The notes beneath the pieces are model-generated. The model was not told where the DNA came from and ran no database searches. It was given only the letters and a program-made list of their open reading frames with translations. From positions 1,426,001-1,490,000 of the forward strand of contig NZ_CP081497.1 in the NCBI RefSeq assembly GCF_019774615.1: a stretch of 64,000 nt of DNA, written 5' to 3'. This DNA comes from Streptomyces sp. BHT-5-2. Lineage in GTDB: Bacteria > Actinomycetota > Actinomycetes > Streptomycetales > Streptomycetaceae. The translations under genes and the position numbers were made by a program. Positions 18,081-25,537 of the stretch are shown piece after piece; within the stretch, counting starts at the first letter, position 1; every line of letters begins with the position of its first letter.

Positions 18081-21000
18081 GTGGCTAAGGTCCGGGTTTA
18101 CGAACTCGCCAAGGAGTTCGGTGTGGAGAGCAAGGTCGTCATGGCCAAGCTCCAAGAACTTGGTGAATTCGTCCGTTCGGCGTCCTCGACGATCGAGGCG
18201 CCGGTTGTTCGCAAGCTGACCGACGCTTTCCAGGCGGGCAGCGGCGGCGGCCGTTCCGCCGGCAAGCCCGCGGCGCCGCGCAAGTCGGCCCCCGCGAAGC
18301 CGTCGGCGCCCTCTCCGGCGCAGGCGGCCCGTCCGGCTGCCCCGAAGCCGGGCGCCCCCAAGCCGGGTCCCGCGGCCCCGGCCGCCCCCGAGGTCCCGGC
18401 CGCCCCCGCGGCTCCGGCGGCCCCCAAGCCTGCCGCCGGCCCCACCCCGGGTCCGCGTCCGGCCCCGGCGCGCCCCGCGGCGCCGAAGCCTGCCCCGGCC
18501 GCGCCCGCGCAGCCGGAGTTCCAGGCCCCGCCGTCCGCGCCGGCGCCCGCCGCGCAGTCGGGTCCCCGCCCCGGTGCCACCCCCGGCCCGCGTCCGGGCG
18601 GCCGCCCGGCAGGCGGCCAGGGCCAGGGCCGCGGCAACGCCCCCCGCCCCGGTGGCGAGCGGGCCCCGCGTCCCGGCGGTCCCCGTCCGGCCGGTCCCCG
18701 TCCGGGCAACAACCCCTTCACCTCCGGTGGCTCCACGGGCATGGCCCGTCCGCAGGCCCCGCGGCCCGGTGGCGCCCCGCGTCCCGGCCAGCCCGGTCCG
18801 CGCCCGCAGGGCGGCGGTCAGGGCGGTCCCCGGCCGCAGGGCCAGGGCGGCCCGCGTCCGACCCCCGGTTCCATGCCCCGTCCGCAGGGTGCGGCGCCCG
18901 GCGGTGCCGGTCCGCGTCCCGGCGGCGGTAACCGCCCGAACCCGGGCATGATGCCGCAGCGTCCGGCTGCCGGTCCGCGTCCGGGCCCCGGCGGCGGCGG
19001 TCGTCCGGGCGGCGCGGGTCGTCCCGGTGGCGGCGGTCGTCCCGGCGGTGGCGGCGGCTTCGCCGGTCGTCCCGGTGGCGGCGGCGGTCGTCCGGGTGGC
19101 GGCGGCGGTTTCGCCGGTCGTCCCGGTGGCGGCGGTCCCGGTGGCGGTGGCGGCGGCTTCGGCGGTCGTCCCGGCTTCGGTGGTCGTCCCGGCGGTCCCG
19201 GCGGCCGTGGTGGCACGCAGGGTGCGTTCGGTCGTCCCGGCGGTCCGGCGCGTCGCGGTCGCAAGTCGAAGCGGCAGCGCCGTCAGGAGTACGAGGCGAT
19301 GCAGGCCCCGTCCGTGGGCGGCATCATGCTGCCGCGCGGCAACGGCCAGACCGTTCGTCTCTCGCGCGGTGCCTCGCTGACCGACTTCGCGGAGAAGATC
19401 AACGCCAACCCGGCGTCGCTGGTCCAGGTCATGCTGAACCTCGGCGAGATGGTCACCGCGACCCAGTCGGTCTCCGACGAGACGCTGCAGCTGCTCGCCG
19501 ACGAGATGAACTACAACGTCGAGATCGTCAGCCCGGAGGAGGAGGACCGCGAGCTGCTCGAGTCCTTCGACATCGAGTTCGGCGAGAACGAGGGCGGCGA
19601 GGAGATGCTGGCGGCCCGTCCGCCGGTGGTCACCGTCATGGGTCACGTCGACCACGGCAAGACCCGCCTGCTGGACGCGATCCGCAAGACGAACGTGGTC
19701 GCGGGCGAGGCCGGTGGCATCACCCAGCACATCGGTGCCTACCAGGTCGCGACCGAGGTCAACGACGAAGAGCGTCGCATCACCTTCATCGACACCCCGG
19801 GTCACGAGGCGTTCACCGCCATGCGTGCCCGCGGTGCGAAGTCGACCGACATCGCGATCCTCGTGGTGGCGGCCAACGACGGTGTCATGCCGCAGACGAT
19901 CGAGGCCCTGAACCACGCCAAGGCGGCCGACGTGCCGATCGTGGTCGCGGTCAACAAGATCGACGTCGAGGGTGCCGACCCGACCAAGGTGCGCGGTCAG
20001 CTGACCGAGTACGGCCTGGTGGCCGAGGAGTACGGCGGCGACACCATGTTCGTCGACATCTCCGCCCGCCAGGGGACCAACATCGAGCAGCTGCTCGAGG
20101 CCGTCGTCCTCACCGCGGACGCCGCCCTCGACCTGCGGGCCAACCCCGACCAGGACGCCCAGGGCATCGCGATCGAGGCGCACCTCGACCGCGGCCGCGG
20201 CGCCGTGGCGACCGTCCTGGTCCAGCGCGGTACCCTCCGCGTCGGCGAGACGATGGTCGTGGGCGACGCCTACGGCCGGGTCCGCGCGATGCTCGACGAC
20301 AAGGGCAACCACGTCGAGGAAGCGGGTCCGTCGACCCCCGTCCTGGTCCTGGGTCTGACCAACGTCCCGGGCGCCGGCGACAACTTCCTGGTCGTCGACG
20401 AGGACCGCACGGCCCGCCAGATCGCCGAGAAGCGCGCGGCGCGCGAGCGCAACGCGGCCTTCGCCAAGCGCACCCGCCGGGTGTCCCTGGAGGACCTCGA
20501 CAAGGTGCTCAAGGCCGGCGAGGTCCAGCAGCTCAACCTCATCATCAAGGGCGACGCGTCCGGTTCGGTCGAGGCCCTGGAGTCCTCGCTGCTCCAGCTC
20601 GACGTCGGCGAAGAGGTCGACATCCGGGTGCTGCACCGCGGCGTCGGTGCGGTCACGGAGTCCGACATCAACCTGGCGTCCGGCTCCGACGCGATCGTCA
20701 TCGGCTTCAACGTGCGGGCCGAGGGCCGCGCCACGCAGATGGCCGAGCGCGAGGGCGTCGACGTCCGGTACTACTCGGTCATCTACCAGGCGATCGAGGA
20801 GATCGAGGCGGCCCTCAAGGGCATGCTCAAGCCGGAGTACGAAGAGGTCGAGCTCGGTACGGCGGAGATCCGCGAGGTCTTCAAGTCGTCCAAGCTGGGC
20901 AACATCGCGGGTGTGCTCATCCGCTCCGGCGAGGTCAAGCGGAACACCAAGGCGCGCCTCATCCGCGACGGCAAGGTGGTCGCGGAGAACCTCAACATCG

Positions 21001-21140
21001 ACGGTCTGCGCCGCTTCAAGGACGACGTCACCGAGATCCGCGAAGGCTTCGAGGGCGGTATCAACCTCGGCAACTTCAACGACATCAAGGTCGACGACGT
21101 CATCGCGACGTACGAGATGCGGGAGAAGCCGCGCGGCTGA
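18081..21140 (+). CDS. infB: Translation initiation factor IF-2
   Basis: 1019-aa GTPase delivering initiator tRNA to the 30S subunit. Begins MAKVRVYELAKEFGVESK (IF2 N-terminal subdomain). Residues about 55-390 form a very long Pro/Ala/Gly-rich arm, including Gly-Arg-Pro repeats (GRPGGGG-type) around residues 310-380. The G domain starts near 515: VTVMGHVDHGKTRLLD (G1), DTPGHEAF (G3), VAVNKIDVEGADP (G4), then the beta-barrel and C2 domains. GTG 18081 has aaggagcgaag upstream. The long disordered arm is usual for Streptomyces IF-2. Confidence 0.97.
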   Translation: MAKVRVYELAKEFGVESKVVMAKLQELGEFVRSASSTIEAPVVRKLTDAFQAGSGGGRSAGKPAAPRKSAPAKPSAPSPAQAARPAAPKPGAPKPGPAAPAAPEVPAAPAAPAAPKPAAGPTPGPRPAPARPAAPKPAPAAPAQPEFQAPPSAPAPAAQSGPRPGATPGPRPGGRPAGGQGQGRGNAPRPGGERAPRPGGPRPAGPRPGNNPFTSGGSTGMARPQAPRPGGAPRPGQPGPRPQGGGQGGPRPQGQGGPRPTPGSMPRPQGAAPGGAGPRPGGGNRPNPGMMPQRPAAGPRPGPGGGGRPGGAGRPGGGGRPGGGGGFAGRPGGGGGRPGGGGGFAGRPGGGGPGGGGGGFGGRPGFGGRPGGPGGRGGTQGAFGRPGGPARRGRKSKRQRRQEYEAMQAPSVGGIMLPRGNGQTVRLSRGASLTDFAEKINANPASLVQVMLNLGEMVTATQSVSDETLQLLADEMNYNVEIVSPEEEDRELLESFDIEFGENEGGEEMLAARPPVVTVMGHVDHGKTRLLDAIRKTNVVAGEAGGITQHIGAYQVATEVNDEERRITFIDTPGHEAFTAMRARGAKSTDIAILVVAANDGVMPQTIEALNHAKAADVPIVVAVNKIDVEGADPTKVRGQLTEYGLVAEEYGGDTMFVDISARQGTNIEQLLEAVVLTADAALDLRANPDQDAQGIAIEAHLDRGRGAVATVLVQRGTLRVGETMVVGDAYGRVRAMLDDKGNHVEEAGPSTPVLVLGLTNVPGAGDNFLVVDEDRTARQIAEKRAARERNAAFAKRTRRVSLEDLDKVLKAGEVQQLNLIIKGDASGSVEALESSLLQLDVGEEVDIRVLHRGVGAVTESDINLASGSDAIVIGFNVRAEGRATQMAEREGVDVRYYSVIYQAIEEIEAALKGMLKPEYEEVELGTAEIREVFKSSKLGNIAGVLIRSGEVKRNTKARLIRDGKVVAENLNIDGLRRFKDDVTEIREGFEGGINLGNFNDIKVDDVIATYEMREKPRG

Positions 21141-21200
21141 TCTTGCAGTAGTCCGCCCGGTGTGCGGTCCACCAGGAACGGTGGCCGGGCGGCGGGCGGG

Positions 21201-21240
21201 CCGGGGCCGGTCGGCGGGAATTTCCGTCGATCGGCCCCGG
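21201..21240. terminator. Hairpin after infB
   Basis: CCGGGGCCGGTCGGCGG and CCGTCGATCGGCCCCGG pair over 17 positions with G-U wobbles and a 6-base loop, 60 bp after the infB stop. It may end or attenuate the operon before ylxP. Confidence 0.55.
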
Positions 21241-21332
21241 TCGTTCCGTGTACGGTTCGAAATGACACGCACGCCTCCGGCCGACGCCGGGAGGCACCCC
21301 GAAGGCCCCACGGGTGGCTTGACCCGTCTTGC

Positions 21333-21626
21333 ATGTACGTAGGGACGTTGTCCTTCGACCTGCTTCTCGGCGACGTACGGTCGCTGAAGGAGAAGCGCTC
21401 CGTCGTCCGCCCGATCGTCGCCGAGCTGCACCGCAAGTACGCGGTGAGCGTCGCGGAGGTGGGAGACCAGGACCTGTACCGCAGGGCCCGTATCGGCCTG
21501 GCGGTGGTGTCCGGGGACACCGGACACCTGACGGACGTCATGGACCGCTGCGAGCGCCTGGTCGCCGCACGGCCCGAAGTGGAGCTGCTGTCCGTACGCC
21601 GGCGGCTGCACGGCGACGACGACTGA
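21333..21626 (+). CDS. ylxP: YlxP (DUF503) family protein
   Basis: 97 aa; VGTLSFDLLLGDVRSLKEKR and HRKYAVSVAEVGDQDLYRRA match the DUF503/YlxP family, which nearly always lies between infB and rbfA. Start ATG 21333 (MYVGTLSF) follows the domain border; no strong ribosome binding site is visible. Function unproven, thought linked to translation by context. Confidence 0.88.
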   Translation: MYVGTLSFDLLLGDVRSLKEKRSVVRPIVAELHRKYAVSVAEVGDQDLYRRARIGLAVVSGDTGHLTDVMDRCERLVAARPEVELLSVRRRLHGDDD

Positions 21627-21694
21627 CCCGGGCGACCGGGCAGGTCATCGCCGGTGGAAGCACAATTGTGGAAGATTCAGAAGGAGACGGACCA

Positions 21695-22150
21695 GTGGCC
21701 GACAATGCGCGGGCGAAGAAGCTGGCGGACCTCATCCGGGAGGTGGTCGCCCAGAAACTGCAGCGCGGCATCAAGGACCCGCGGCTCGGCACGCACGTGA
21801 CCATCACCGACACCCGGGTCACCGGCGACCTGCGGGAGGCGACGGTCTTCTACACGGTCTACGGCGACGACGAGGACCGTGCCAGCGCCGCCGCTGGGCT
21901 GGAGAGCGCCAAGGGCGTGCTCCGTTCCGCGGTCGGTGCGGCGGCCGGCACCAAGTTCACGCCGACGCTGACCTTCGTCGCGGACGCCCTGCCGGAGAAC
22001 GCCAAGACGATCGAGGATCTGCTCGACCGGGCCCGCGCCTCGGACGCCGAGGTGCGCGCGGCCTCCTCGGGCGCCACGTACGCCGGTGAAGCGGACCCGT
22101 ACCGCAAGCCGGGCAGCGACGAGGACGACGAGGGCGCAGCGGCAGAATGA
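21695..22150 (+). CDS. rbfA: Ribosome-binding factor A
   Basis: 151-aa KH-like protein for late 30S maturation. ADNARAKKLADLIREVVAQK, KDPRLGTHVTITDTRVTGDL and LTFVADALPENAKTIEDLLD are family regions. The C-terminal 30 residues are acidic. Start GTG 21695 has aaggagacgg eight bases upstream. Its stop overlaps the truB start (ATGA), so the two are translationally coupled. Confidence 0.95.
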   Translation: MADNARAKKLADLIREVVAQKLQRGIKDPRLGTHVTITDTRVTGDLREATVFYTVYGDDEDRASAAAGLESAKGVLRSAVGAAAGTKFTPTLTFVADALPENAKTIEDLLDRARASDAEVRAASSGATYAGEADPYRKPGSDEDDEGAAAE

Positions 22151-23073
22151 AGCGGCAGAGCAACAAGCCGGGAGGTCTTGTCATCGTCGACAAGCCTTCC
22201 GGCTTCACTTCGCACGACGTCGTGGCGAAGATGCGCGGGATGGCCCGGACCCGCCGGGTCGGGCACGCCGGGACCCTCGACCCCATGGCGACCGGGGTCC
22301 TGGTCCTCGGCCTGGAGCGGGCCACCAAGCTGCTGGGGCACCTCGCGCTGACGGAGAAGGAGTACGTCGGCACGATCCGGCTCGGCCAGACCACGGTCAC
22401 CGACGACGCCGAGGGCGAGATCACCGCGTCCAAGGCGGCGCACGGCCTGGTCCGCGAGGACATCGACGCCGGGGTCGCCGAGCTCAGCGGCGCGATCATG
22501 CAGGTGCCGTCCAAGGTCAGCGCCATCAAGATCGACGGCAAGCGCTCCTACAAGCGCGTCCTGGACGGCGAGGACGTGGAGATCCCGGCCCGGCCGGTGA
22601 CGATCTCCTCGTTCGTGGTGCACTCCGTGCACGAGGCCGAGGCGGCGGACGGCACCCCGGTGACCGACGTGCTGGTCTCCGTCGTCTGCTCCTCCGGCAC
22701 CTATATCCGGGCCCTGGCCCGCGACCTGGGCGCCGGGCTCGGCGTCGGCGGCCATCTGACGGCGCTGCGCCGCACCCGCGTCGGCCCGTACAAGCTCGAC
22801 CGCGCGCGGACCCTGGAGCAGCTCCAGGCGGCGGTGGACGAGCCCGAGGGCGGCGGTCTGCCCGTCATGCCGCTCGGGGACGCAGCCGCCGCCGCGTTCA
22901 CCCGCTGGGACGTCACCGAGGCGCAGTCCCGGCTGCTGCTCAACGGTGTGCGGGTCCCGATGCCGCAGTTCGAGGGCGACGGCCCGGTGGCGGCCTTCGG
23001 CCCGGACGGGACCTTCCTGGCGCTGGTGCAGAACGAGGGCGGCCGGGCCAAGAGCCTGGCGGTCTTCGCCTAG
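22147..23073 (+). CDS. truB: tRNA pseudouridine-55 synthase
   Basis: 308-aa enzyme isomerising U55 in the T loop of tRNAs. GLVIVDKPSGFTSHDVVAK opens the protein; the catalytic Asp lies in GHAGTLDPMATGVL (about D43); SCSSGTYIRALARDLG-type motif (here CSSGTYIRALARDLGAGLG) follows at about 185. A short C-terminal domain ends near the stop. Coupled to rbfA by a 4-base overlap. Confidence 0.96.
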   Translation: MKRQSNKPGGLVIVDKPSGFTSHDVVAKMRGMARTRRVGHAGTLDPMATGVLVLGLERATKLLGHLALTEKEYVGTIRLGQTTVTDDAEGEITASKAAHGLVREDIDAGVAELSGAIMQVPSKVSAIKIDGKRSYKRVLDGEDVEIPARPVTISSFVVHSVHEAEAADGTPVTDVLVSVVCSSGTYIRALARDLGAGLGVGGHLTALRRTRVGPYKLDRARTLEQLQAAVDEPEGGGLPVMPLGDAAAAAFTRWDVTEAQSRLLLNGVRVPMPQFEGDGPVAAFGPDGTFLALVQNEGGRAKSLAVFA

Positions 23074-23214
23074 TACGCCCAACTCCGCCCAGGACTCCAC
23101 GGGGTCTGATCGGCCGGGGGAGGTGGTGGAACGCGTGCCGTGCGGACGGGCGCGGAGCGTTCGGCCCGCGCTCCACCATCCCCCTCGCTGAGACTCTGTC
23201 CAGCGCGTTCTCAT

Positions 23215-23251
23215 GATTCACCCCGCCGAGCAGGCGCTCGGAGTGAATCAC
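23215..23251. repeat. Nested inverted repeat after truB
   Basis: An outer pair TGATTCAC/GTGAATCA encloses an inner pair CCGAGC/GCTCGG with a 4-base loop. It lies 142 bp after truB and about 105 bp before the next start. The AT-rich outer arms look like an operator for the downstream gene; the whole could also fold as a terminator. Confidence 0.45.
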
Positions 23252-23356
23252 GGCGCGGAGGGGGGCGCGTTCGCCGGACACCCTGTTGCGAAGATCACTG
23301 TCTGTCTACCGTCGTCGCCGATGAGCACGCACGGTGACGGGTGGGGAGGTTCGCTG

Positions 23357-24406
23357 ATGGTGGTGCTGGACGCCGACACGGAGGCGTACGGGAAGGTGCG
23401 CGGCGCGGTGTGCGGGGAGGCGCTCCGGGTGCTCGGCGGAAGCGGGGTGGATGATCAACTGTCCGCGGAGTGGCGGGAGTTGGTGGTGGACGCGACCGCC
23501 GGGACGGAGCTGCGGGACGGGGCGGCCGGGCGGCTGAGCGGGGTGCTGCTGGGGGTGCCGGACGCCACGCCGTATCTGGGCGTGCTGCGGCTGCTGGCCG
23601 ACCTGATCACCGTGCGGTCGGCCACGGCGGGCGGCTTCGCGGAGACCGGGCCGGCGGCGTTCGGGCCGGTGTTCTGGCGGTGCCTGGCGCTGTCGGCGGC
23701 GGACCGCCTGGAGCTGCTGCGCCGGCTGCTGCCGGCCGACGGACCGCGCGCGGACGCGCCGCGCACCCGGCCGCCGCGGGCCTTCGCCCCGCCGCCCCGG
23801 GTCCGGGTGCACACCGCGGGCGCCGCGGCGGCCGGCGCCGTGGACGACGGCGCGGACGACGGATGGGTGGACGCCCTGCGGTGGGCCGACGGCCCCGCGG
23901 GGCCGCACGAAGGCGGCGCAGAAGCGTTCCGCCCCGGCGGTGCGGGACTTCGCCCCGGGCGGTTCCTCGACCTCGTGGCGGAGCTGCTCAAGGCCGACCC
24001 CGAGCGGATCCAGCCGTTGCTGTGCGGCTGGTTCGACGACAACCGGCCGCTCCGCACGGCACCCGACGCGCCCCATGTGCTCACCGTCGCGGACGCCGCC
24101 CAGGCCCTGCTGCACACCCACCGGGCCCGGGCGCTGGACGCCCTCGTCGAGACGCTCGCCGGGGTCGCCCACCCCCGGGCCGCGGAGCTCCTGGACGCGC
24201 TCGCCGAGGACGAGCCGGCGGCCCTGCGGCGGGCCACGGCGCGGTGGGGGAGCGGTCCCCGGACGGGCGGGCGGCCGGCGGCGCCGGAGCCCACGGCCGC
24301 AGCGGCGGAAACCGGCCGGTGGCCGGCCGGACCCGCGGGGTGGCCGATGCAACAGCGGCCAGGCCCCCCTTCGCGCGTAGCCGCGCTCCCGGCATGGCAG
24401 TCTTAG
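23357..24406 (+). CDS. Hypothetical protein, helical N-terminal half
   Basis: 349 aa. ATG 23357 is selected for its ggggaggt ribosome binding site at good spacing; an ATG at 23321 is also in frame. The N-terminal half (VLGVLRLLADLITVRSAT-like, here TPYLGVLRLLADLI, then FWRCLALSAADRLELLRRLL) looks helical and repeat-like. A Pro/Ala linker follows (about 135-170), then a second helical part (RFLDLVAELLKADPERIQPL, DALVETLAGVAHPRAAELLD) and a disordered tail. I do not recognise a family. Located between truB and ribF, 61 bp before ribF. Confidence 0.6.
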   Translation: MVVLDADTEAYGKVRGAVCGEALRVLGGSGVDDQLSAEWRELVVDATAGTELRDGAAGRLSGVLLGVPDATPYLGVLRLLADLITVRSATAGGFAETGPAAFGPVFWRCLALSAADRLELLRRLLPADGPRADAPRTRPPRAFAPPPRVRVHTAGAAAAGAVDDGADDGWVDALRWADGPAGPHEGGAEAFRPGGAGLRPGRFLDLVAELLKADPERIQPLLCGWFDDNRPLRTAPDAPHVLTVADAAQALLHTHRARALDALVETLAGVAHPRAAELLDALAEDEPAALRRATARWGSGPRTGGRPAAPEPTAAAAETGRWPAGPAGWPMQQRPGPPSRVAALPAWQS

Positions 24407-24467
24407 ACCTGCGTCATGCCGAAATGGCGCAGTGGACGGACAACAGTTCGGGCGAGGAGCGGGCAGA

Positions 24468-25421
24468 GTGCAGCGCTGGCGTGGCTTGGAGGACATCCCC
24501 GAGGGTTGGGGACGCAGCGTCGTCACCATCGGCTCGTACGACGGAGTGCACCGCGGCCACCAACTGATCATCGGGCGGGCCGTGGCCCGCGCCCGCGAGC
24601 TGGGGGTCCCGGCCGTGGTCGTCACCTTCGACCCGCACCCGAGCGAGGTGGTCCGCCCCGGCACCCACCCGCCGCTGCTGGCGCCGCACCACCGGCGGGC
24701 CGAGCTGATGGCCGAGCTGGGCGTGGACGCGGTGTTGGTGCTCCCGTTCACCAAGGAGTTCTCGCAGCTGGCGCCCGCCGACTTCGTGGTGAAGGTGCTG
24801 GTCGACAAGTTGCACGCGCAGGTCGTGGTCGAGGGCCCGAACTTCCGCTTCGGCCACAAGGCCAAGGGCACCGTCGAGAGCCTCGGCGAGCTGGGCCGGA
24901 CCTACGACTACACGGTCGAGGTCATCGACCTCTTCGAGCGCGGCACCGCGGGCGGCGGTGAGCCGTTCTCGTCCACGCTCGTCCGCCGGCTGGTCGCCGA
25001 GGGCGACGTGACGGGCGCCCGGGAGGTCCTGGGCCGGCCGCACCGGGTCGAGGGCGTGGTCGTCCGCGGCGCGCAGCGCGGCCGCGAACTGGGCTTCCCC
25101 ACCGCCAACGTGGAGACCCTGCCGCACACCGCGATCCCGGCCGACGGGGTCTACGCCGGGCTGCTGCACGTCGAGGGCGAGGCGATGCCGGCGGCGGTGT
25201 CGGTCGGCACCAACCCGCAGTTCGACGGCAAGGTGCGGACGGTCGAGGCGTACGCCATCGACCGGGTCGGGCTCGATCTGTACGGGCTGCACGTCGCCGT
25301 GGAGTTCCTCGCCTACATCCGGGGCCAGGAGAAGTTCGACACGCTCGACGCGCTGCTGGAGCGGATGGCGGTCGACGTGAAGCAGGCCCGCGGGCTGATC
25401 GCCGAGGCGGGGCAGGCGTAG
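24468..25421 (+). CDS. ribF: Bifunctional riboflavin kinase / FAD synthetase
   Basis: 317-aa enzyme making FMN then FAD. The N-terminal nucleotidyltransferase domain has TIGSYDGVHRGHQLIIGRAV (about 20-40) and FSSTLVRRLVAEGDV (about 165-180). The C-terminal flavokinase domain has RGRELGFPTANVE (about 205) and VSVGTNPQFDG. GTG 24468 is chosen with gcgaggagcgg upstream. No FMN riboswitch was recognised ahead of it. Transcription ends at a strong shared hairpin. Confidence 0.95.
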   Translation: MQRWRGLEDIPEGWGRSVVTIGSYDGVHRGHQLIIGRAVARARELGVPAVVVTFDPHPSEVVRPGTHPPLLAPHHRRAELMAELGVDAVLVLPFTKEFSQLAPADFVVKVLVDKLHAQVVVEGPNFRFGHKAKGTVESLGELGRTYDYTVEVIDLFERGTAGGGEPFSSTLVRRLVAEGDVTGAREVLGRPHRVEGVVVRGAQRGRELGFPTANVETLPHTAIPADGVYAGLLHVEGEAMPAAVSVGTNPQFDGKVRTVEAYAIDRVGLDLYGLHVAVEFLAYIRGQEKFDTLDALLERMAVDVKQARGLIAEAGQA

Positions 25422-25455
25422 CGCGCGTCGCACGCCCCCGGCGTACGAAGGGCAA

Positions 25456-25501
25456 CGAAGGGGCGGGGCCCGGCAGTCAACTGCCGGGCCCCGCCCCTTC
25501 G
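25456..25501. terminator. Bidirectional terminator between ribF and the T7SS locus
   Basis: A perfect stem of 21 bp (arms 25456-25476 and 25481-25501, core GGGGCGGGGCCCGGCAG) with a TCAA loop. It sits 34 bp from the ribF stop and 36 bp from the stop of the convergent gene and marks the left edge of the type VII locus. Confidence 0.85.
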
Positions 25502-25537
25502 TTCATGTCCGCTCACGCCGGGCGGACGCCTCGCCGC

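Noticed and set aside
18240..19260. Dense short repeats resembling an array
   Set aside because: They are coding repeats of the infB Pro/Gly-rich arm (GRPGGGG units), without CRISPR repeat-spacer structure.
17880..21611. Minus-strand open frame of about 1240 codons opposite infB
   Set aside because: Repetitive Thr/Ala/Gly translation created by the Pro/Gly-rich infB arm on the other strand; no domain, no ribosome binding site.
24407..24467. FMN riboswitch ahead of ribF
   Set aside because: Interval is too short and lacks the conserved RFN element segments.
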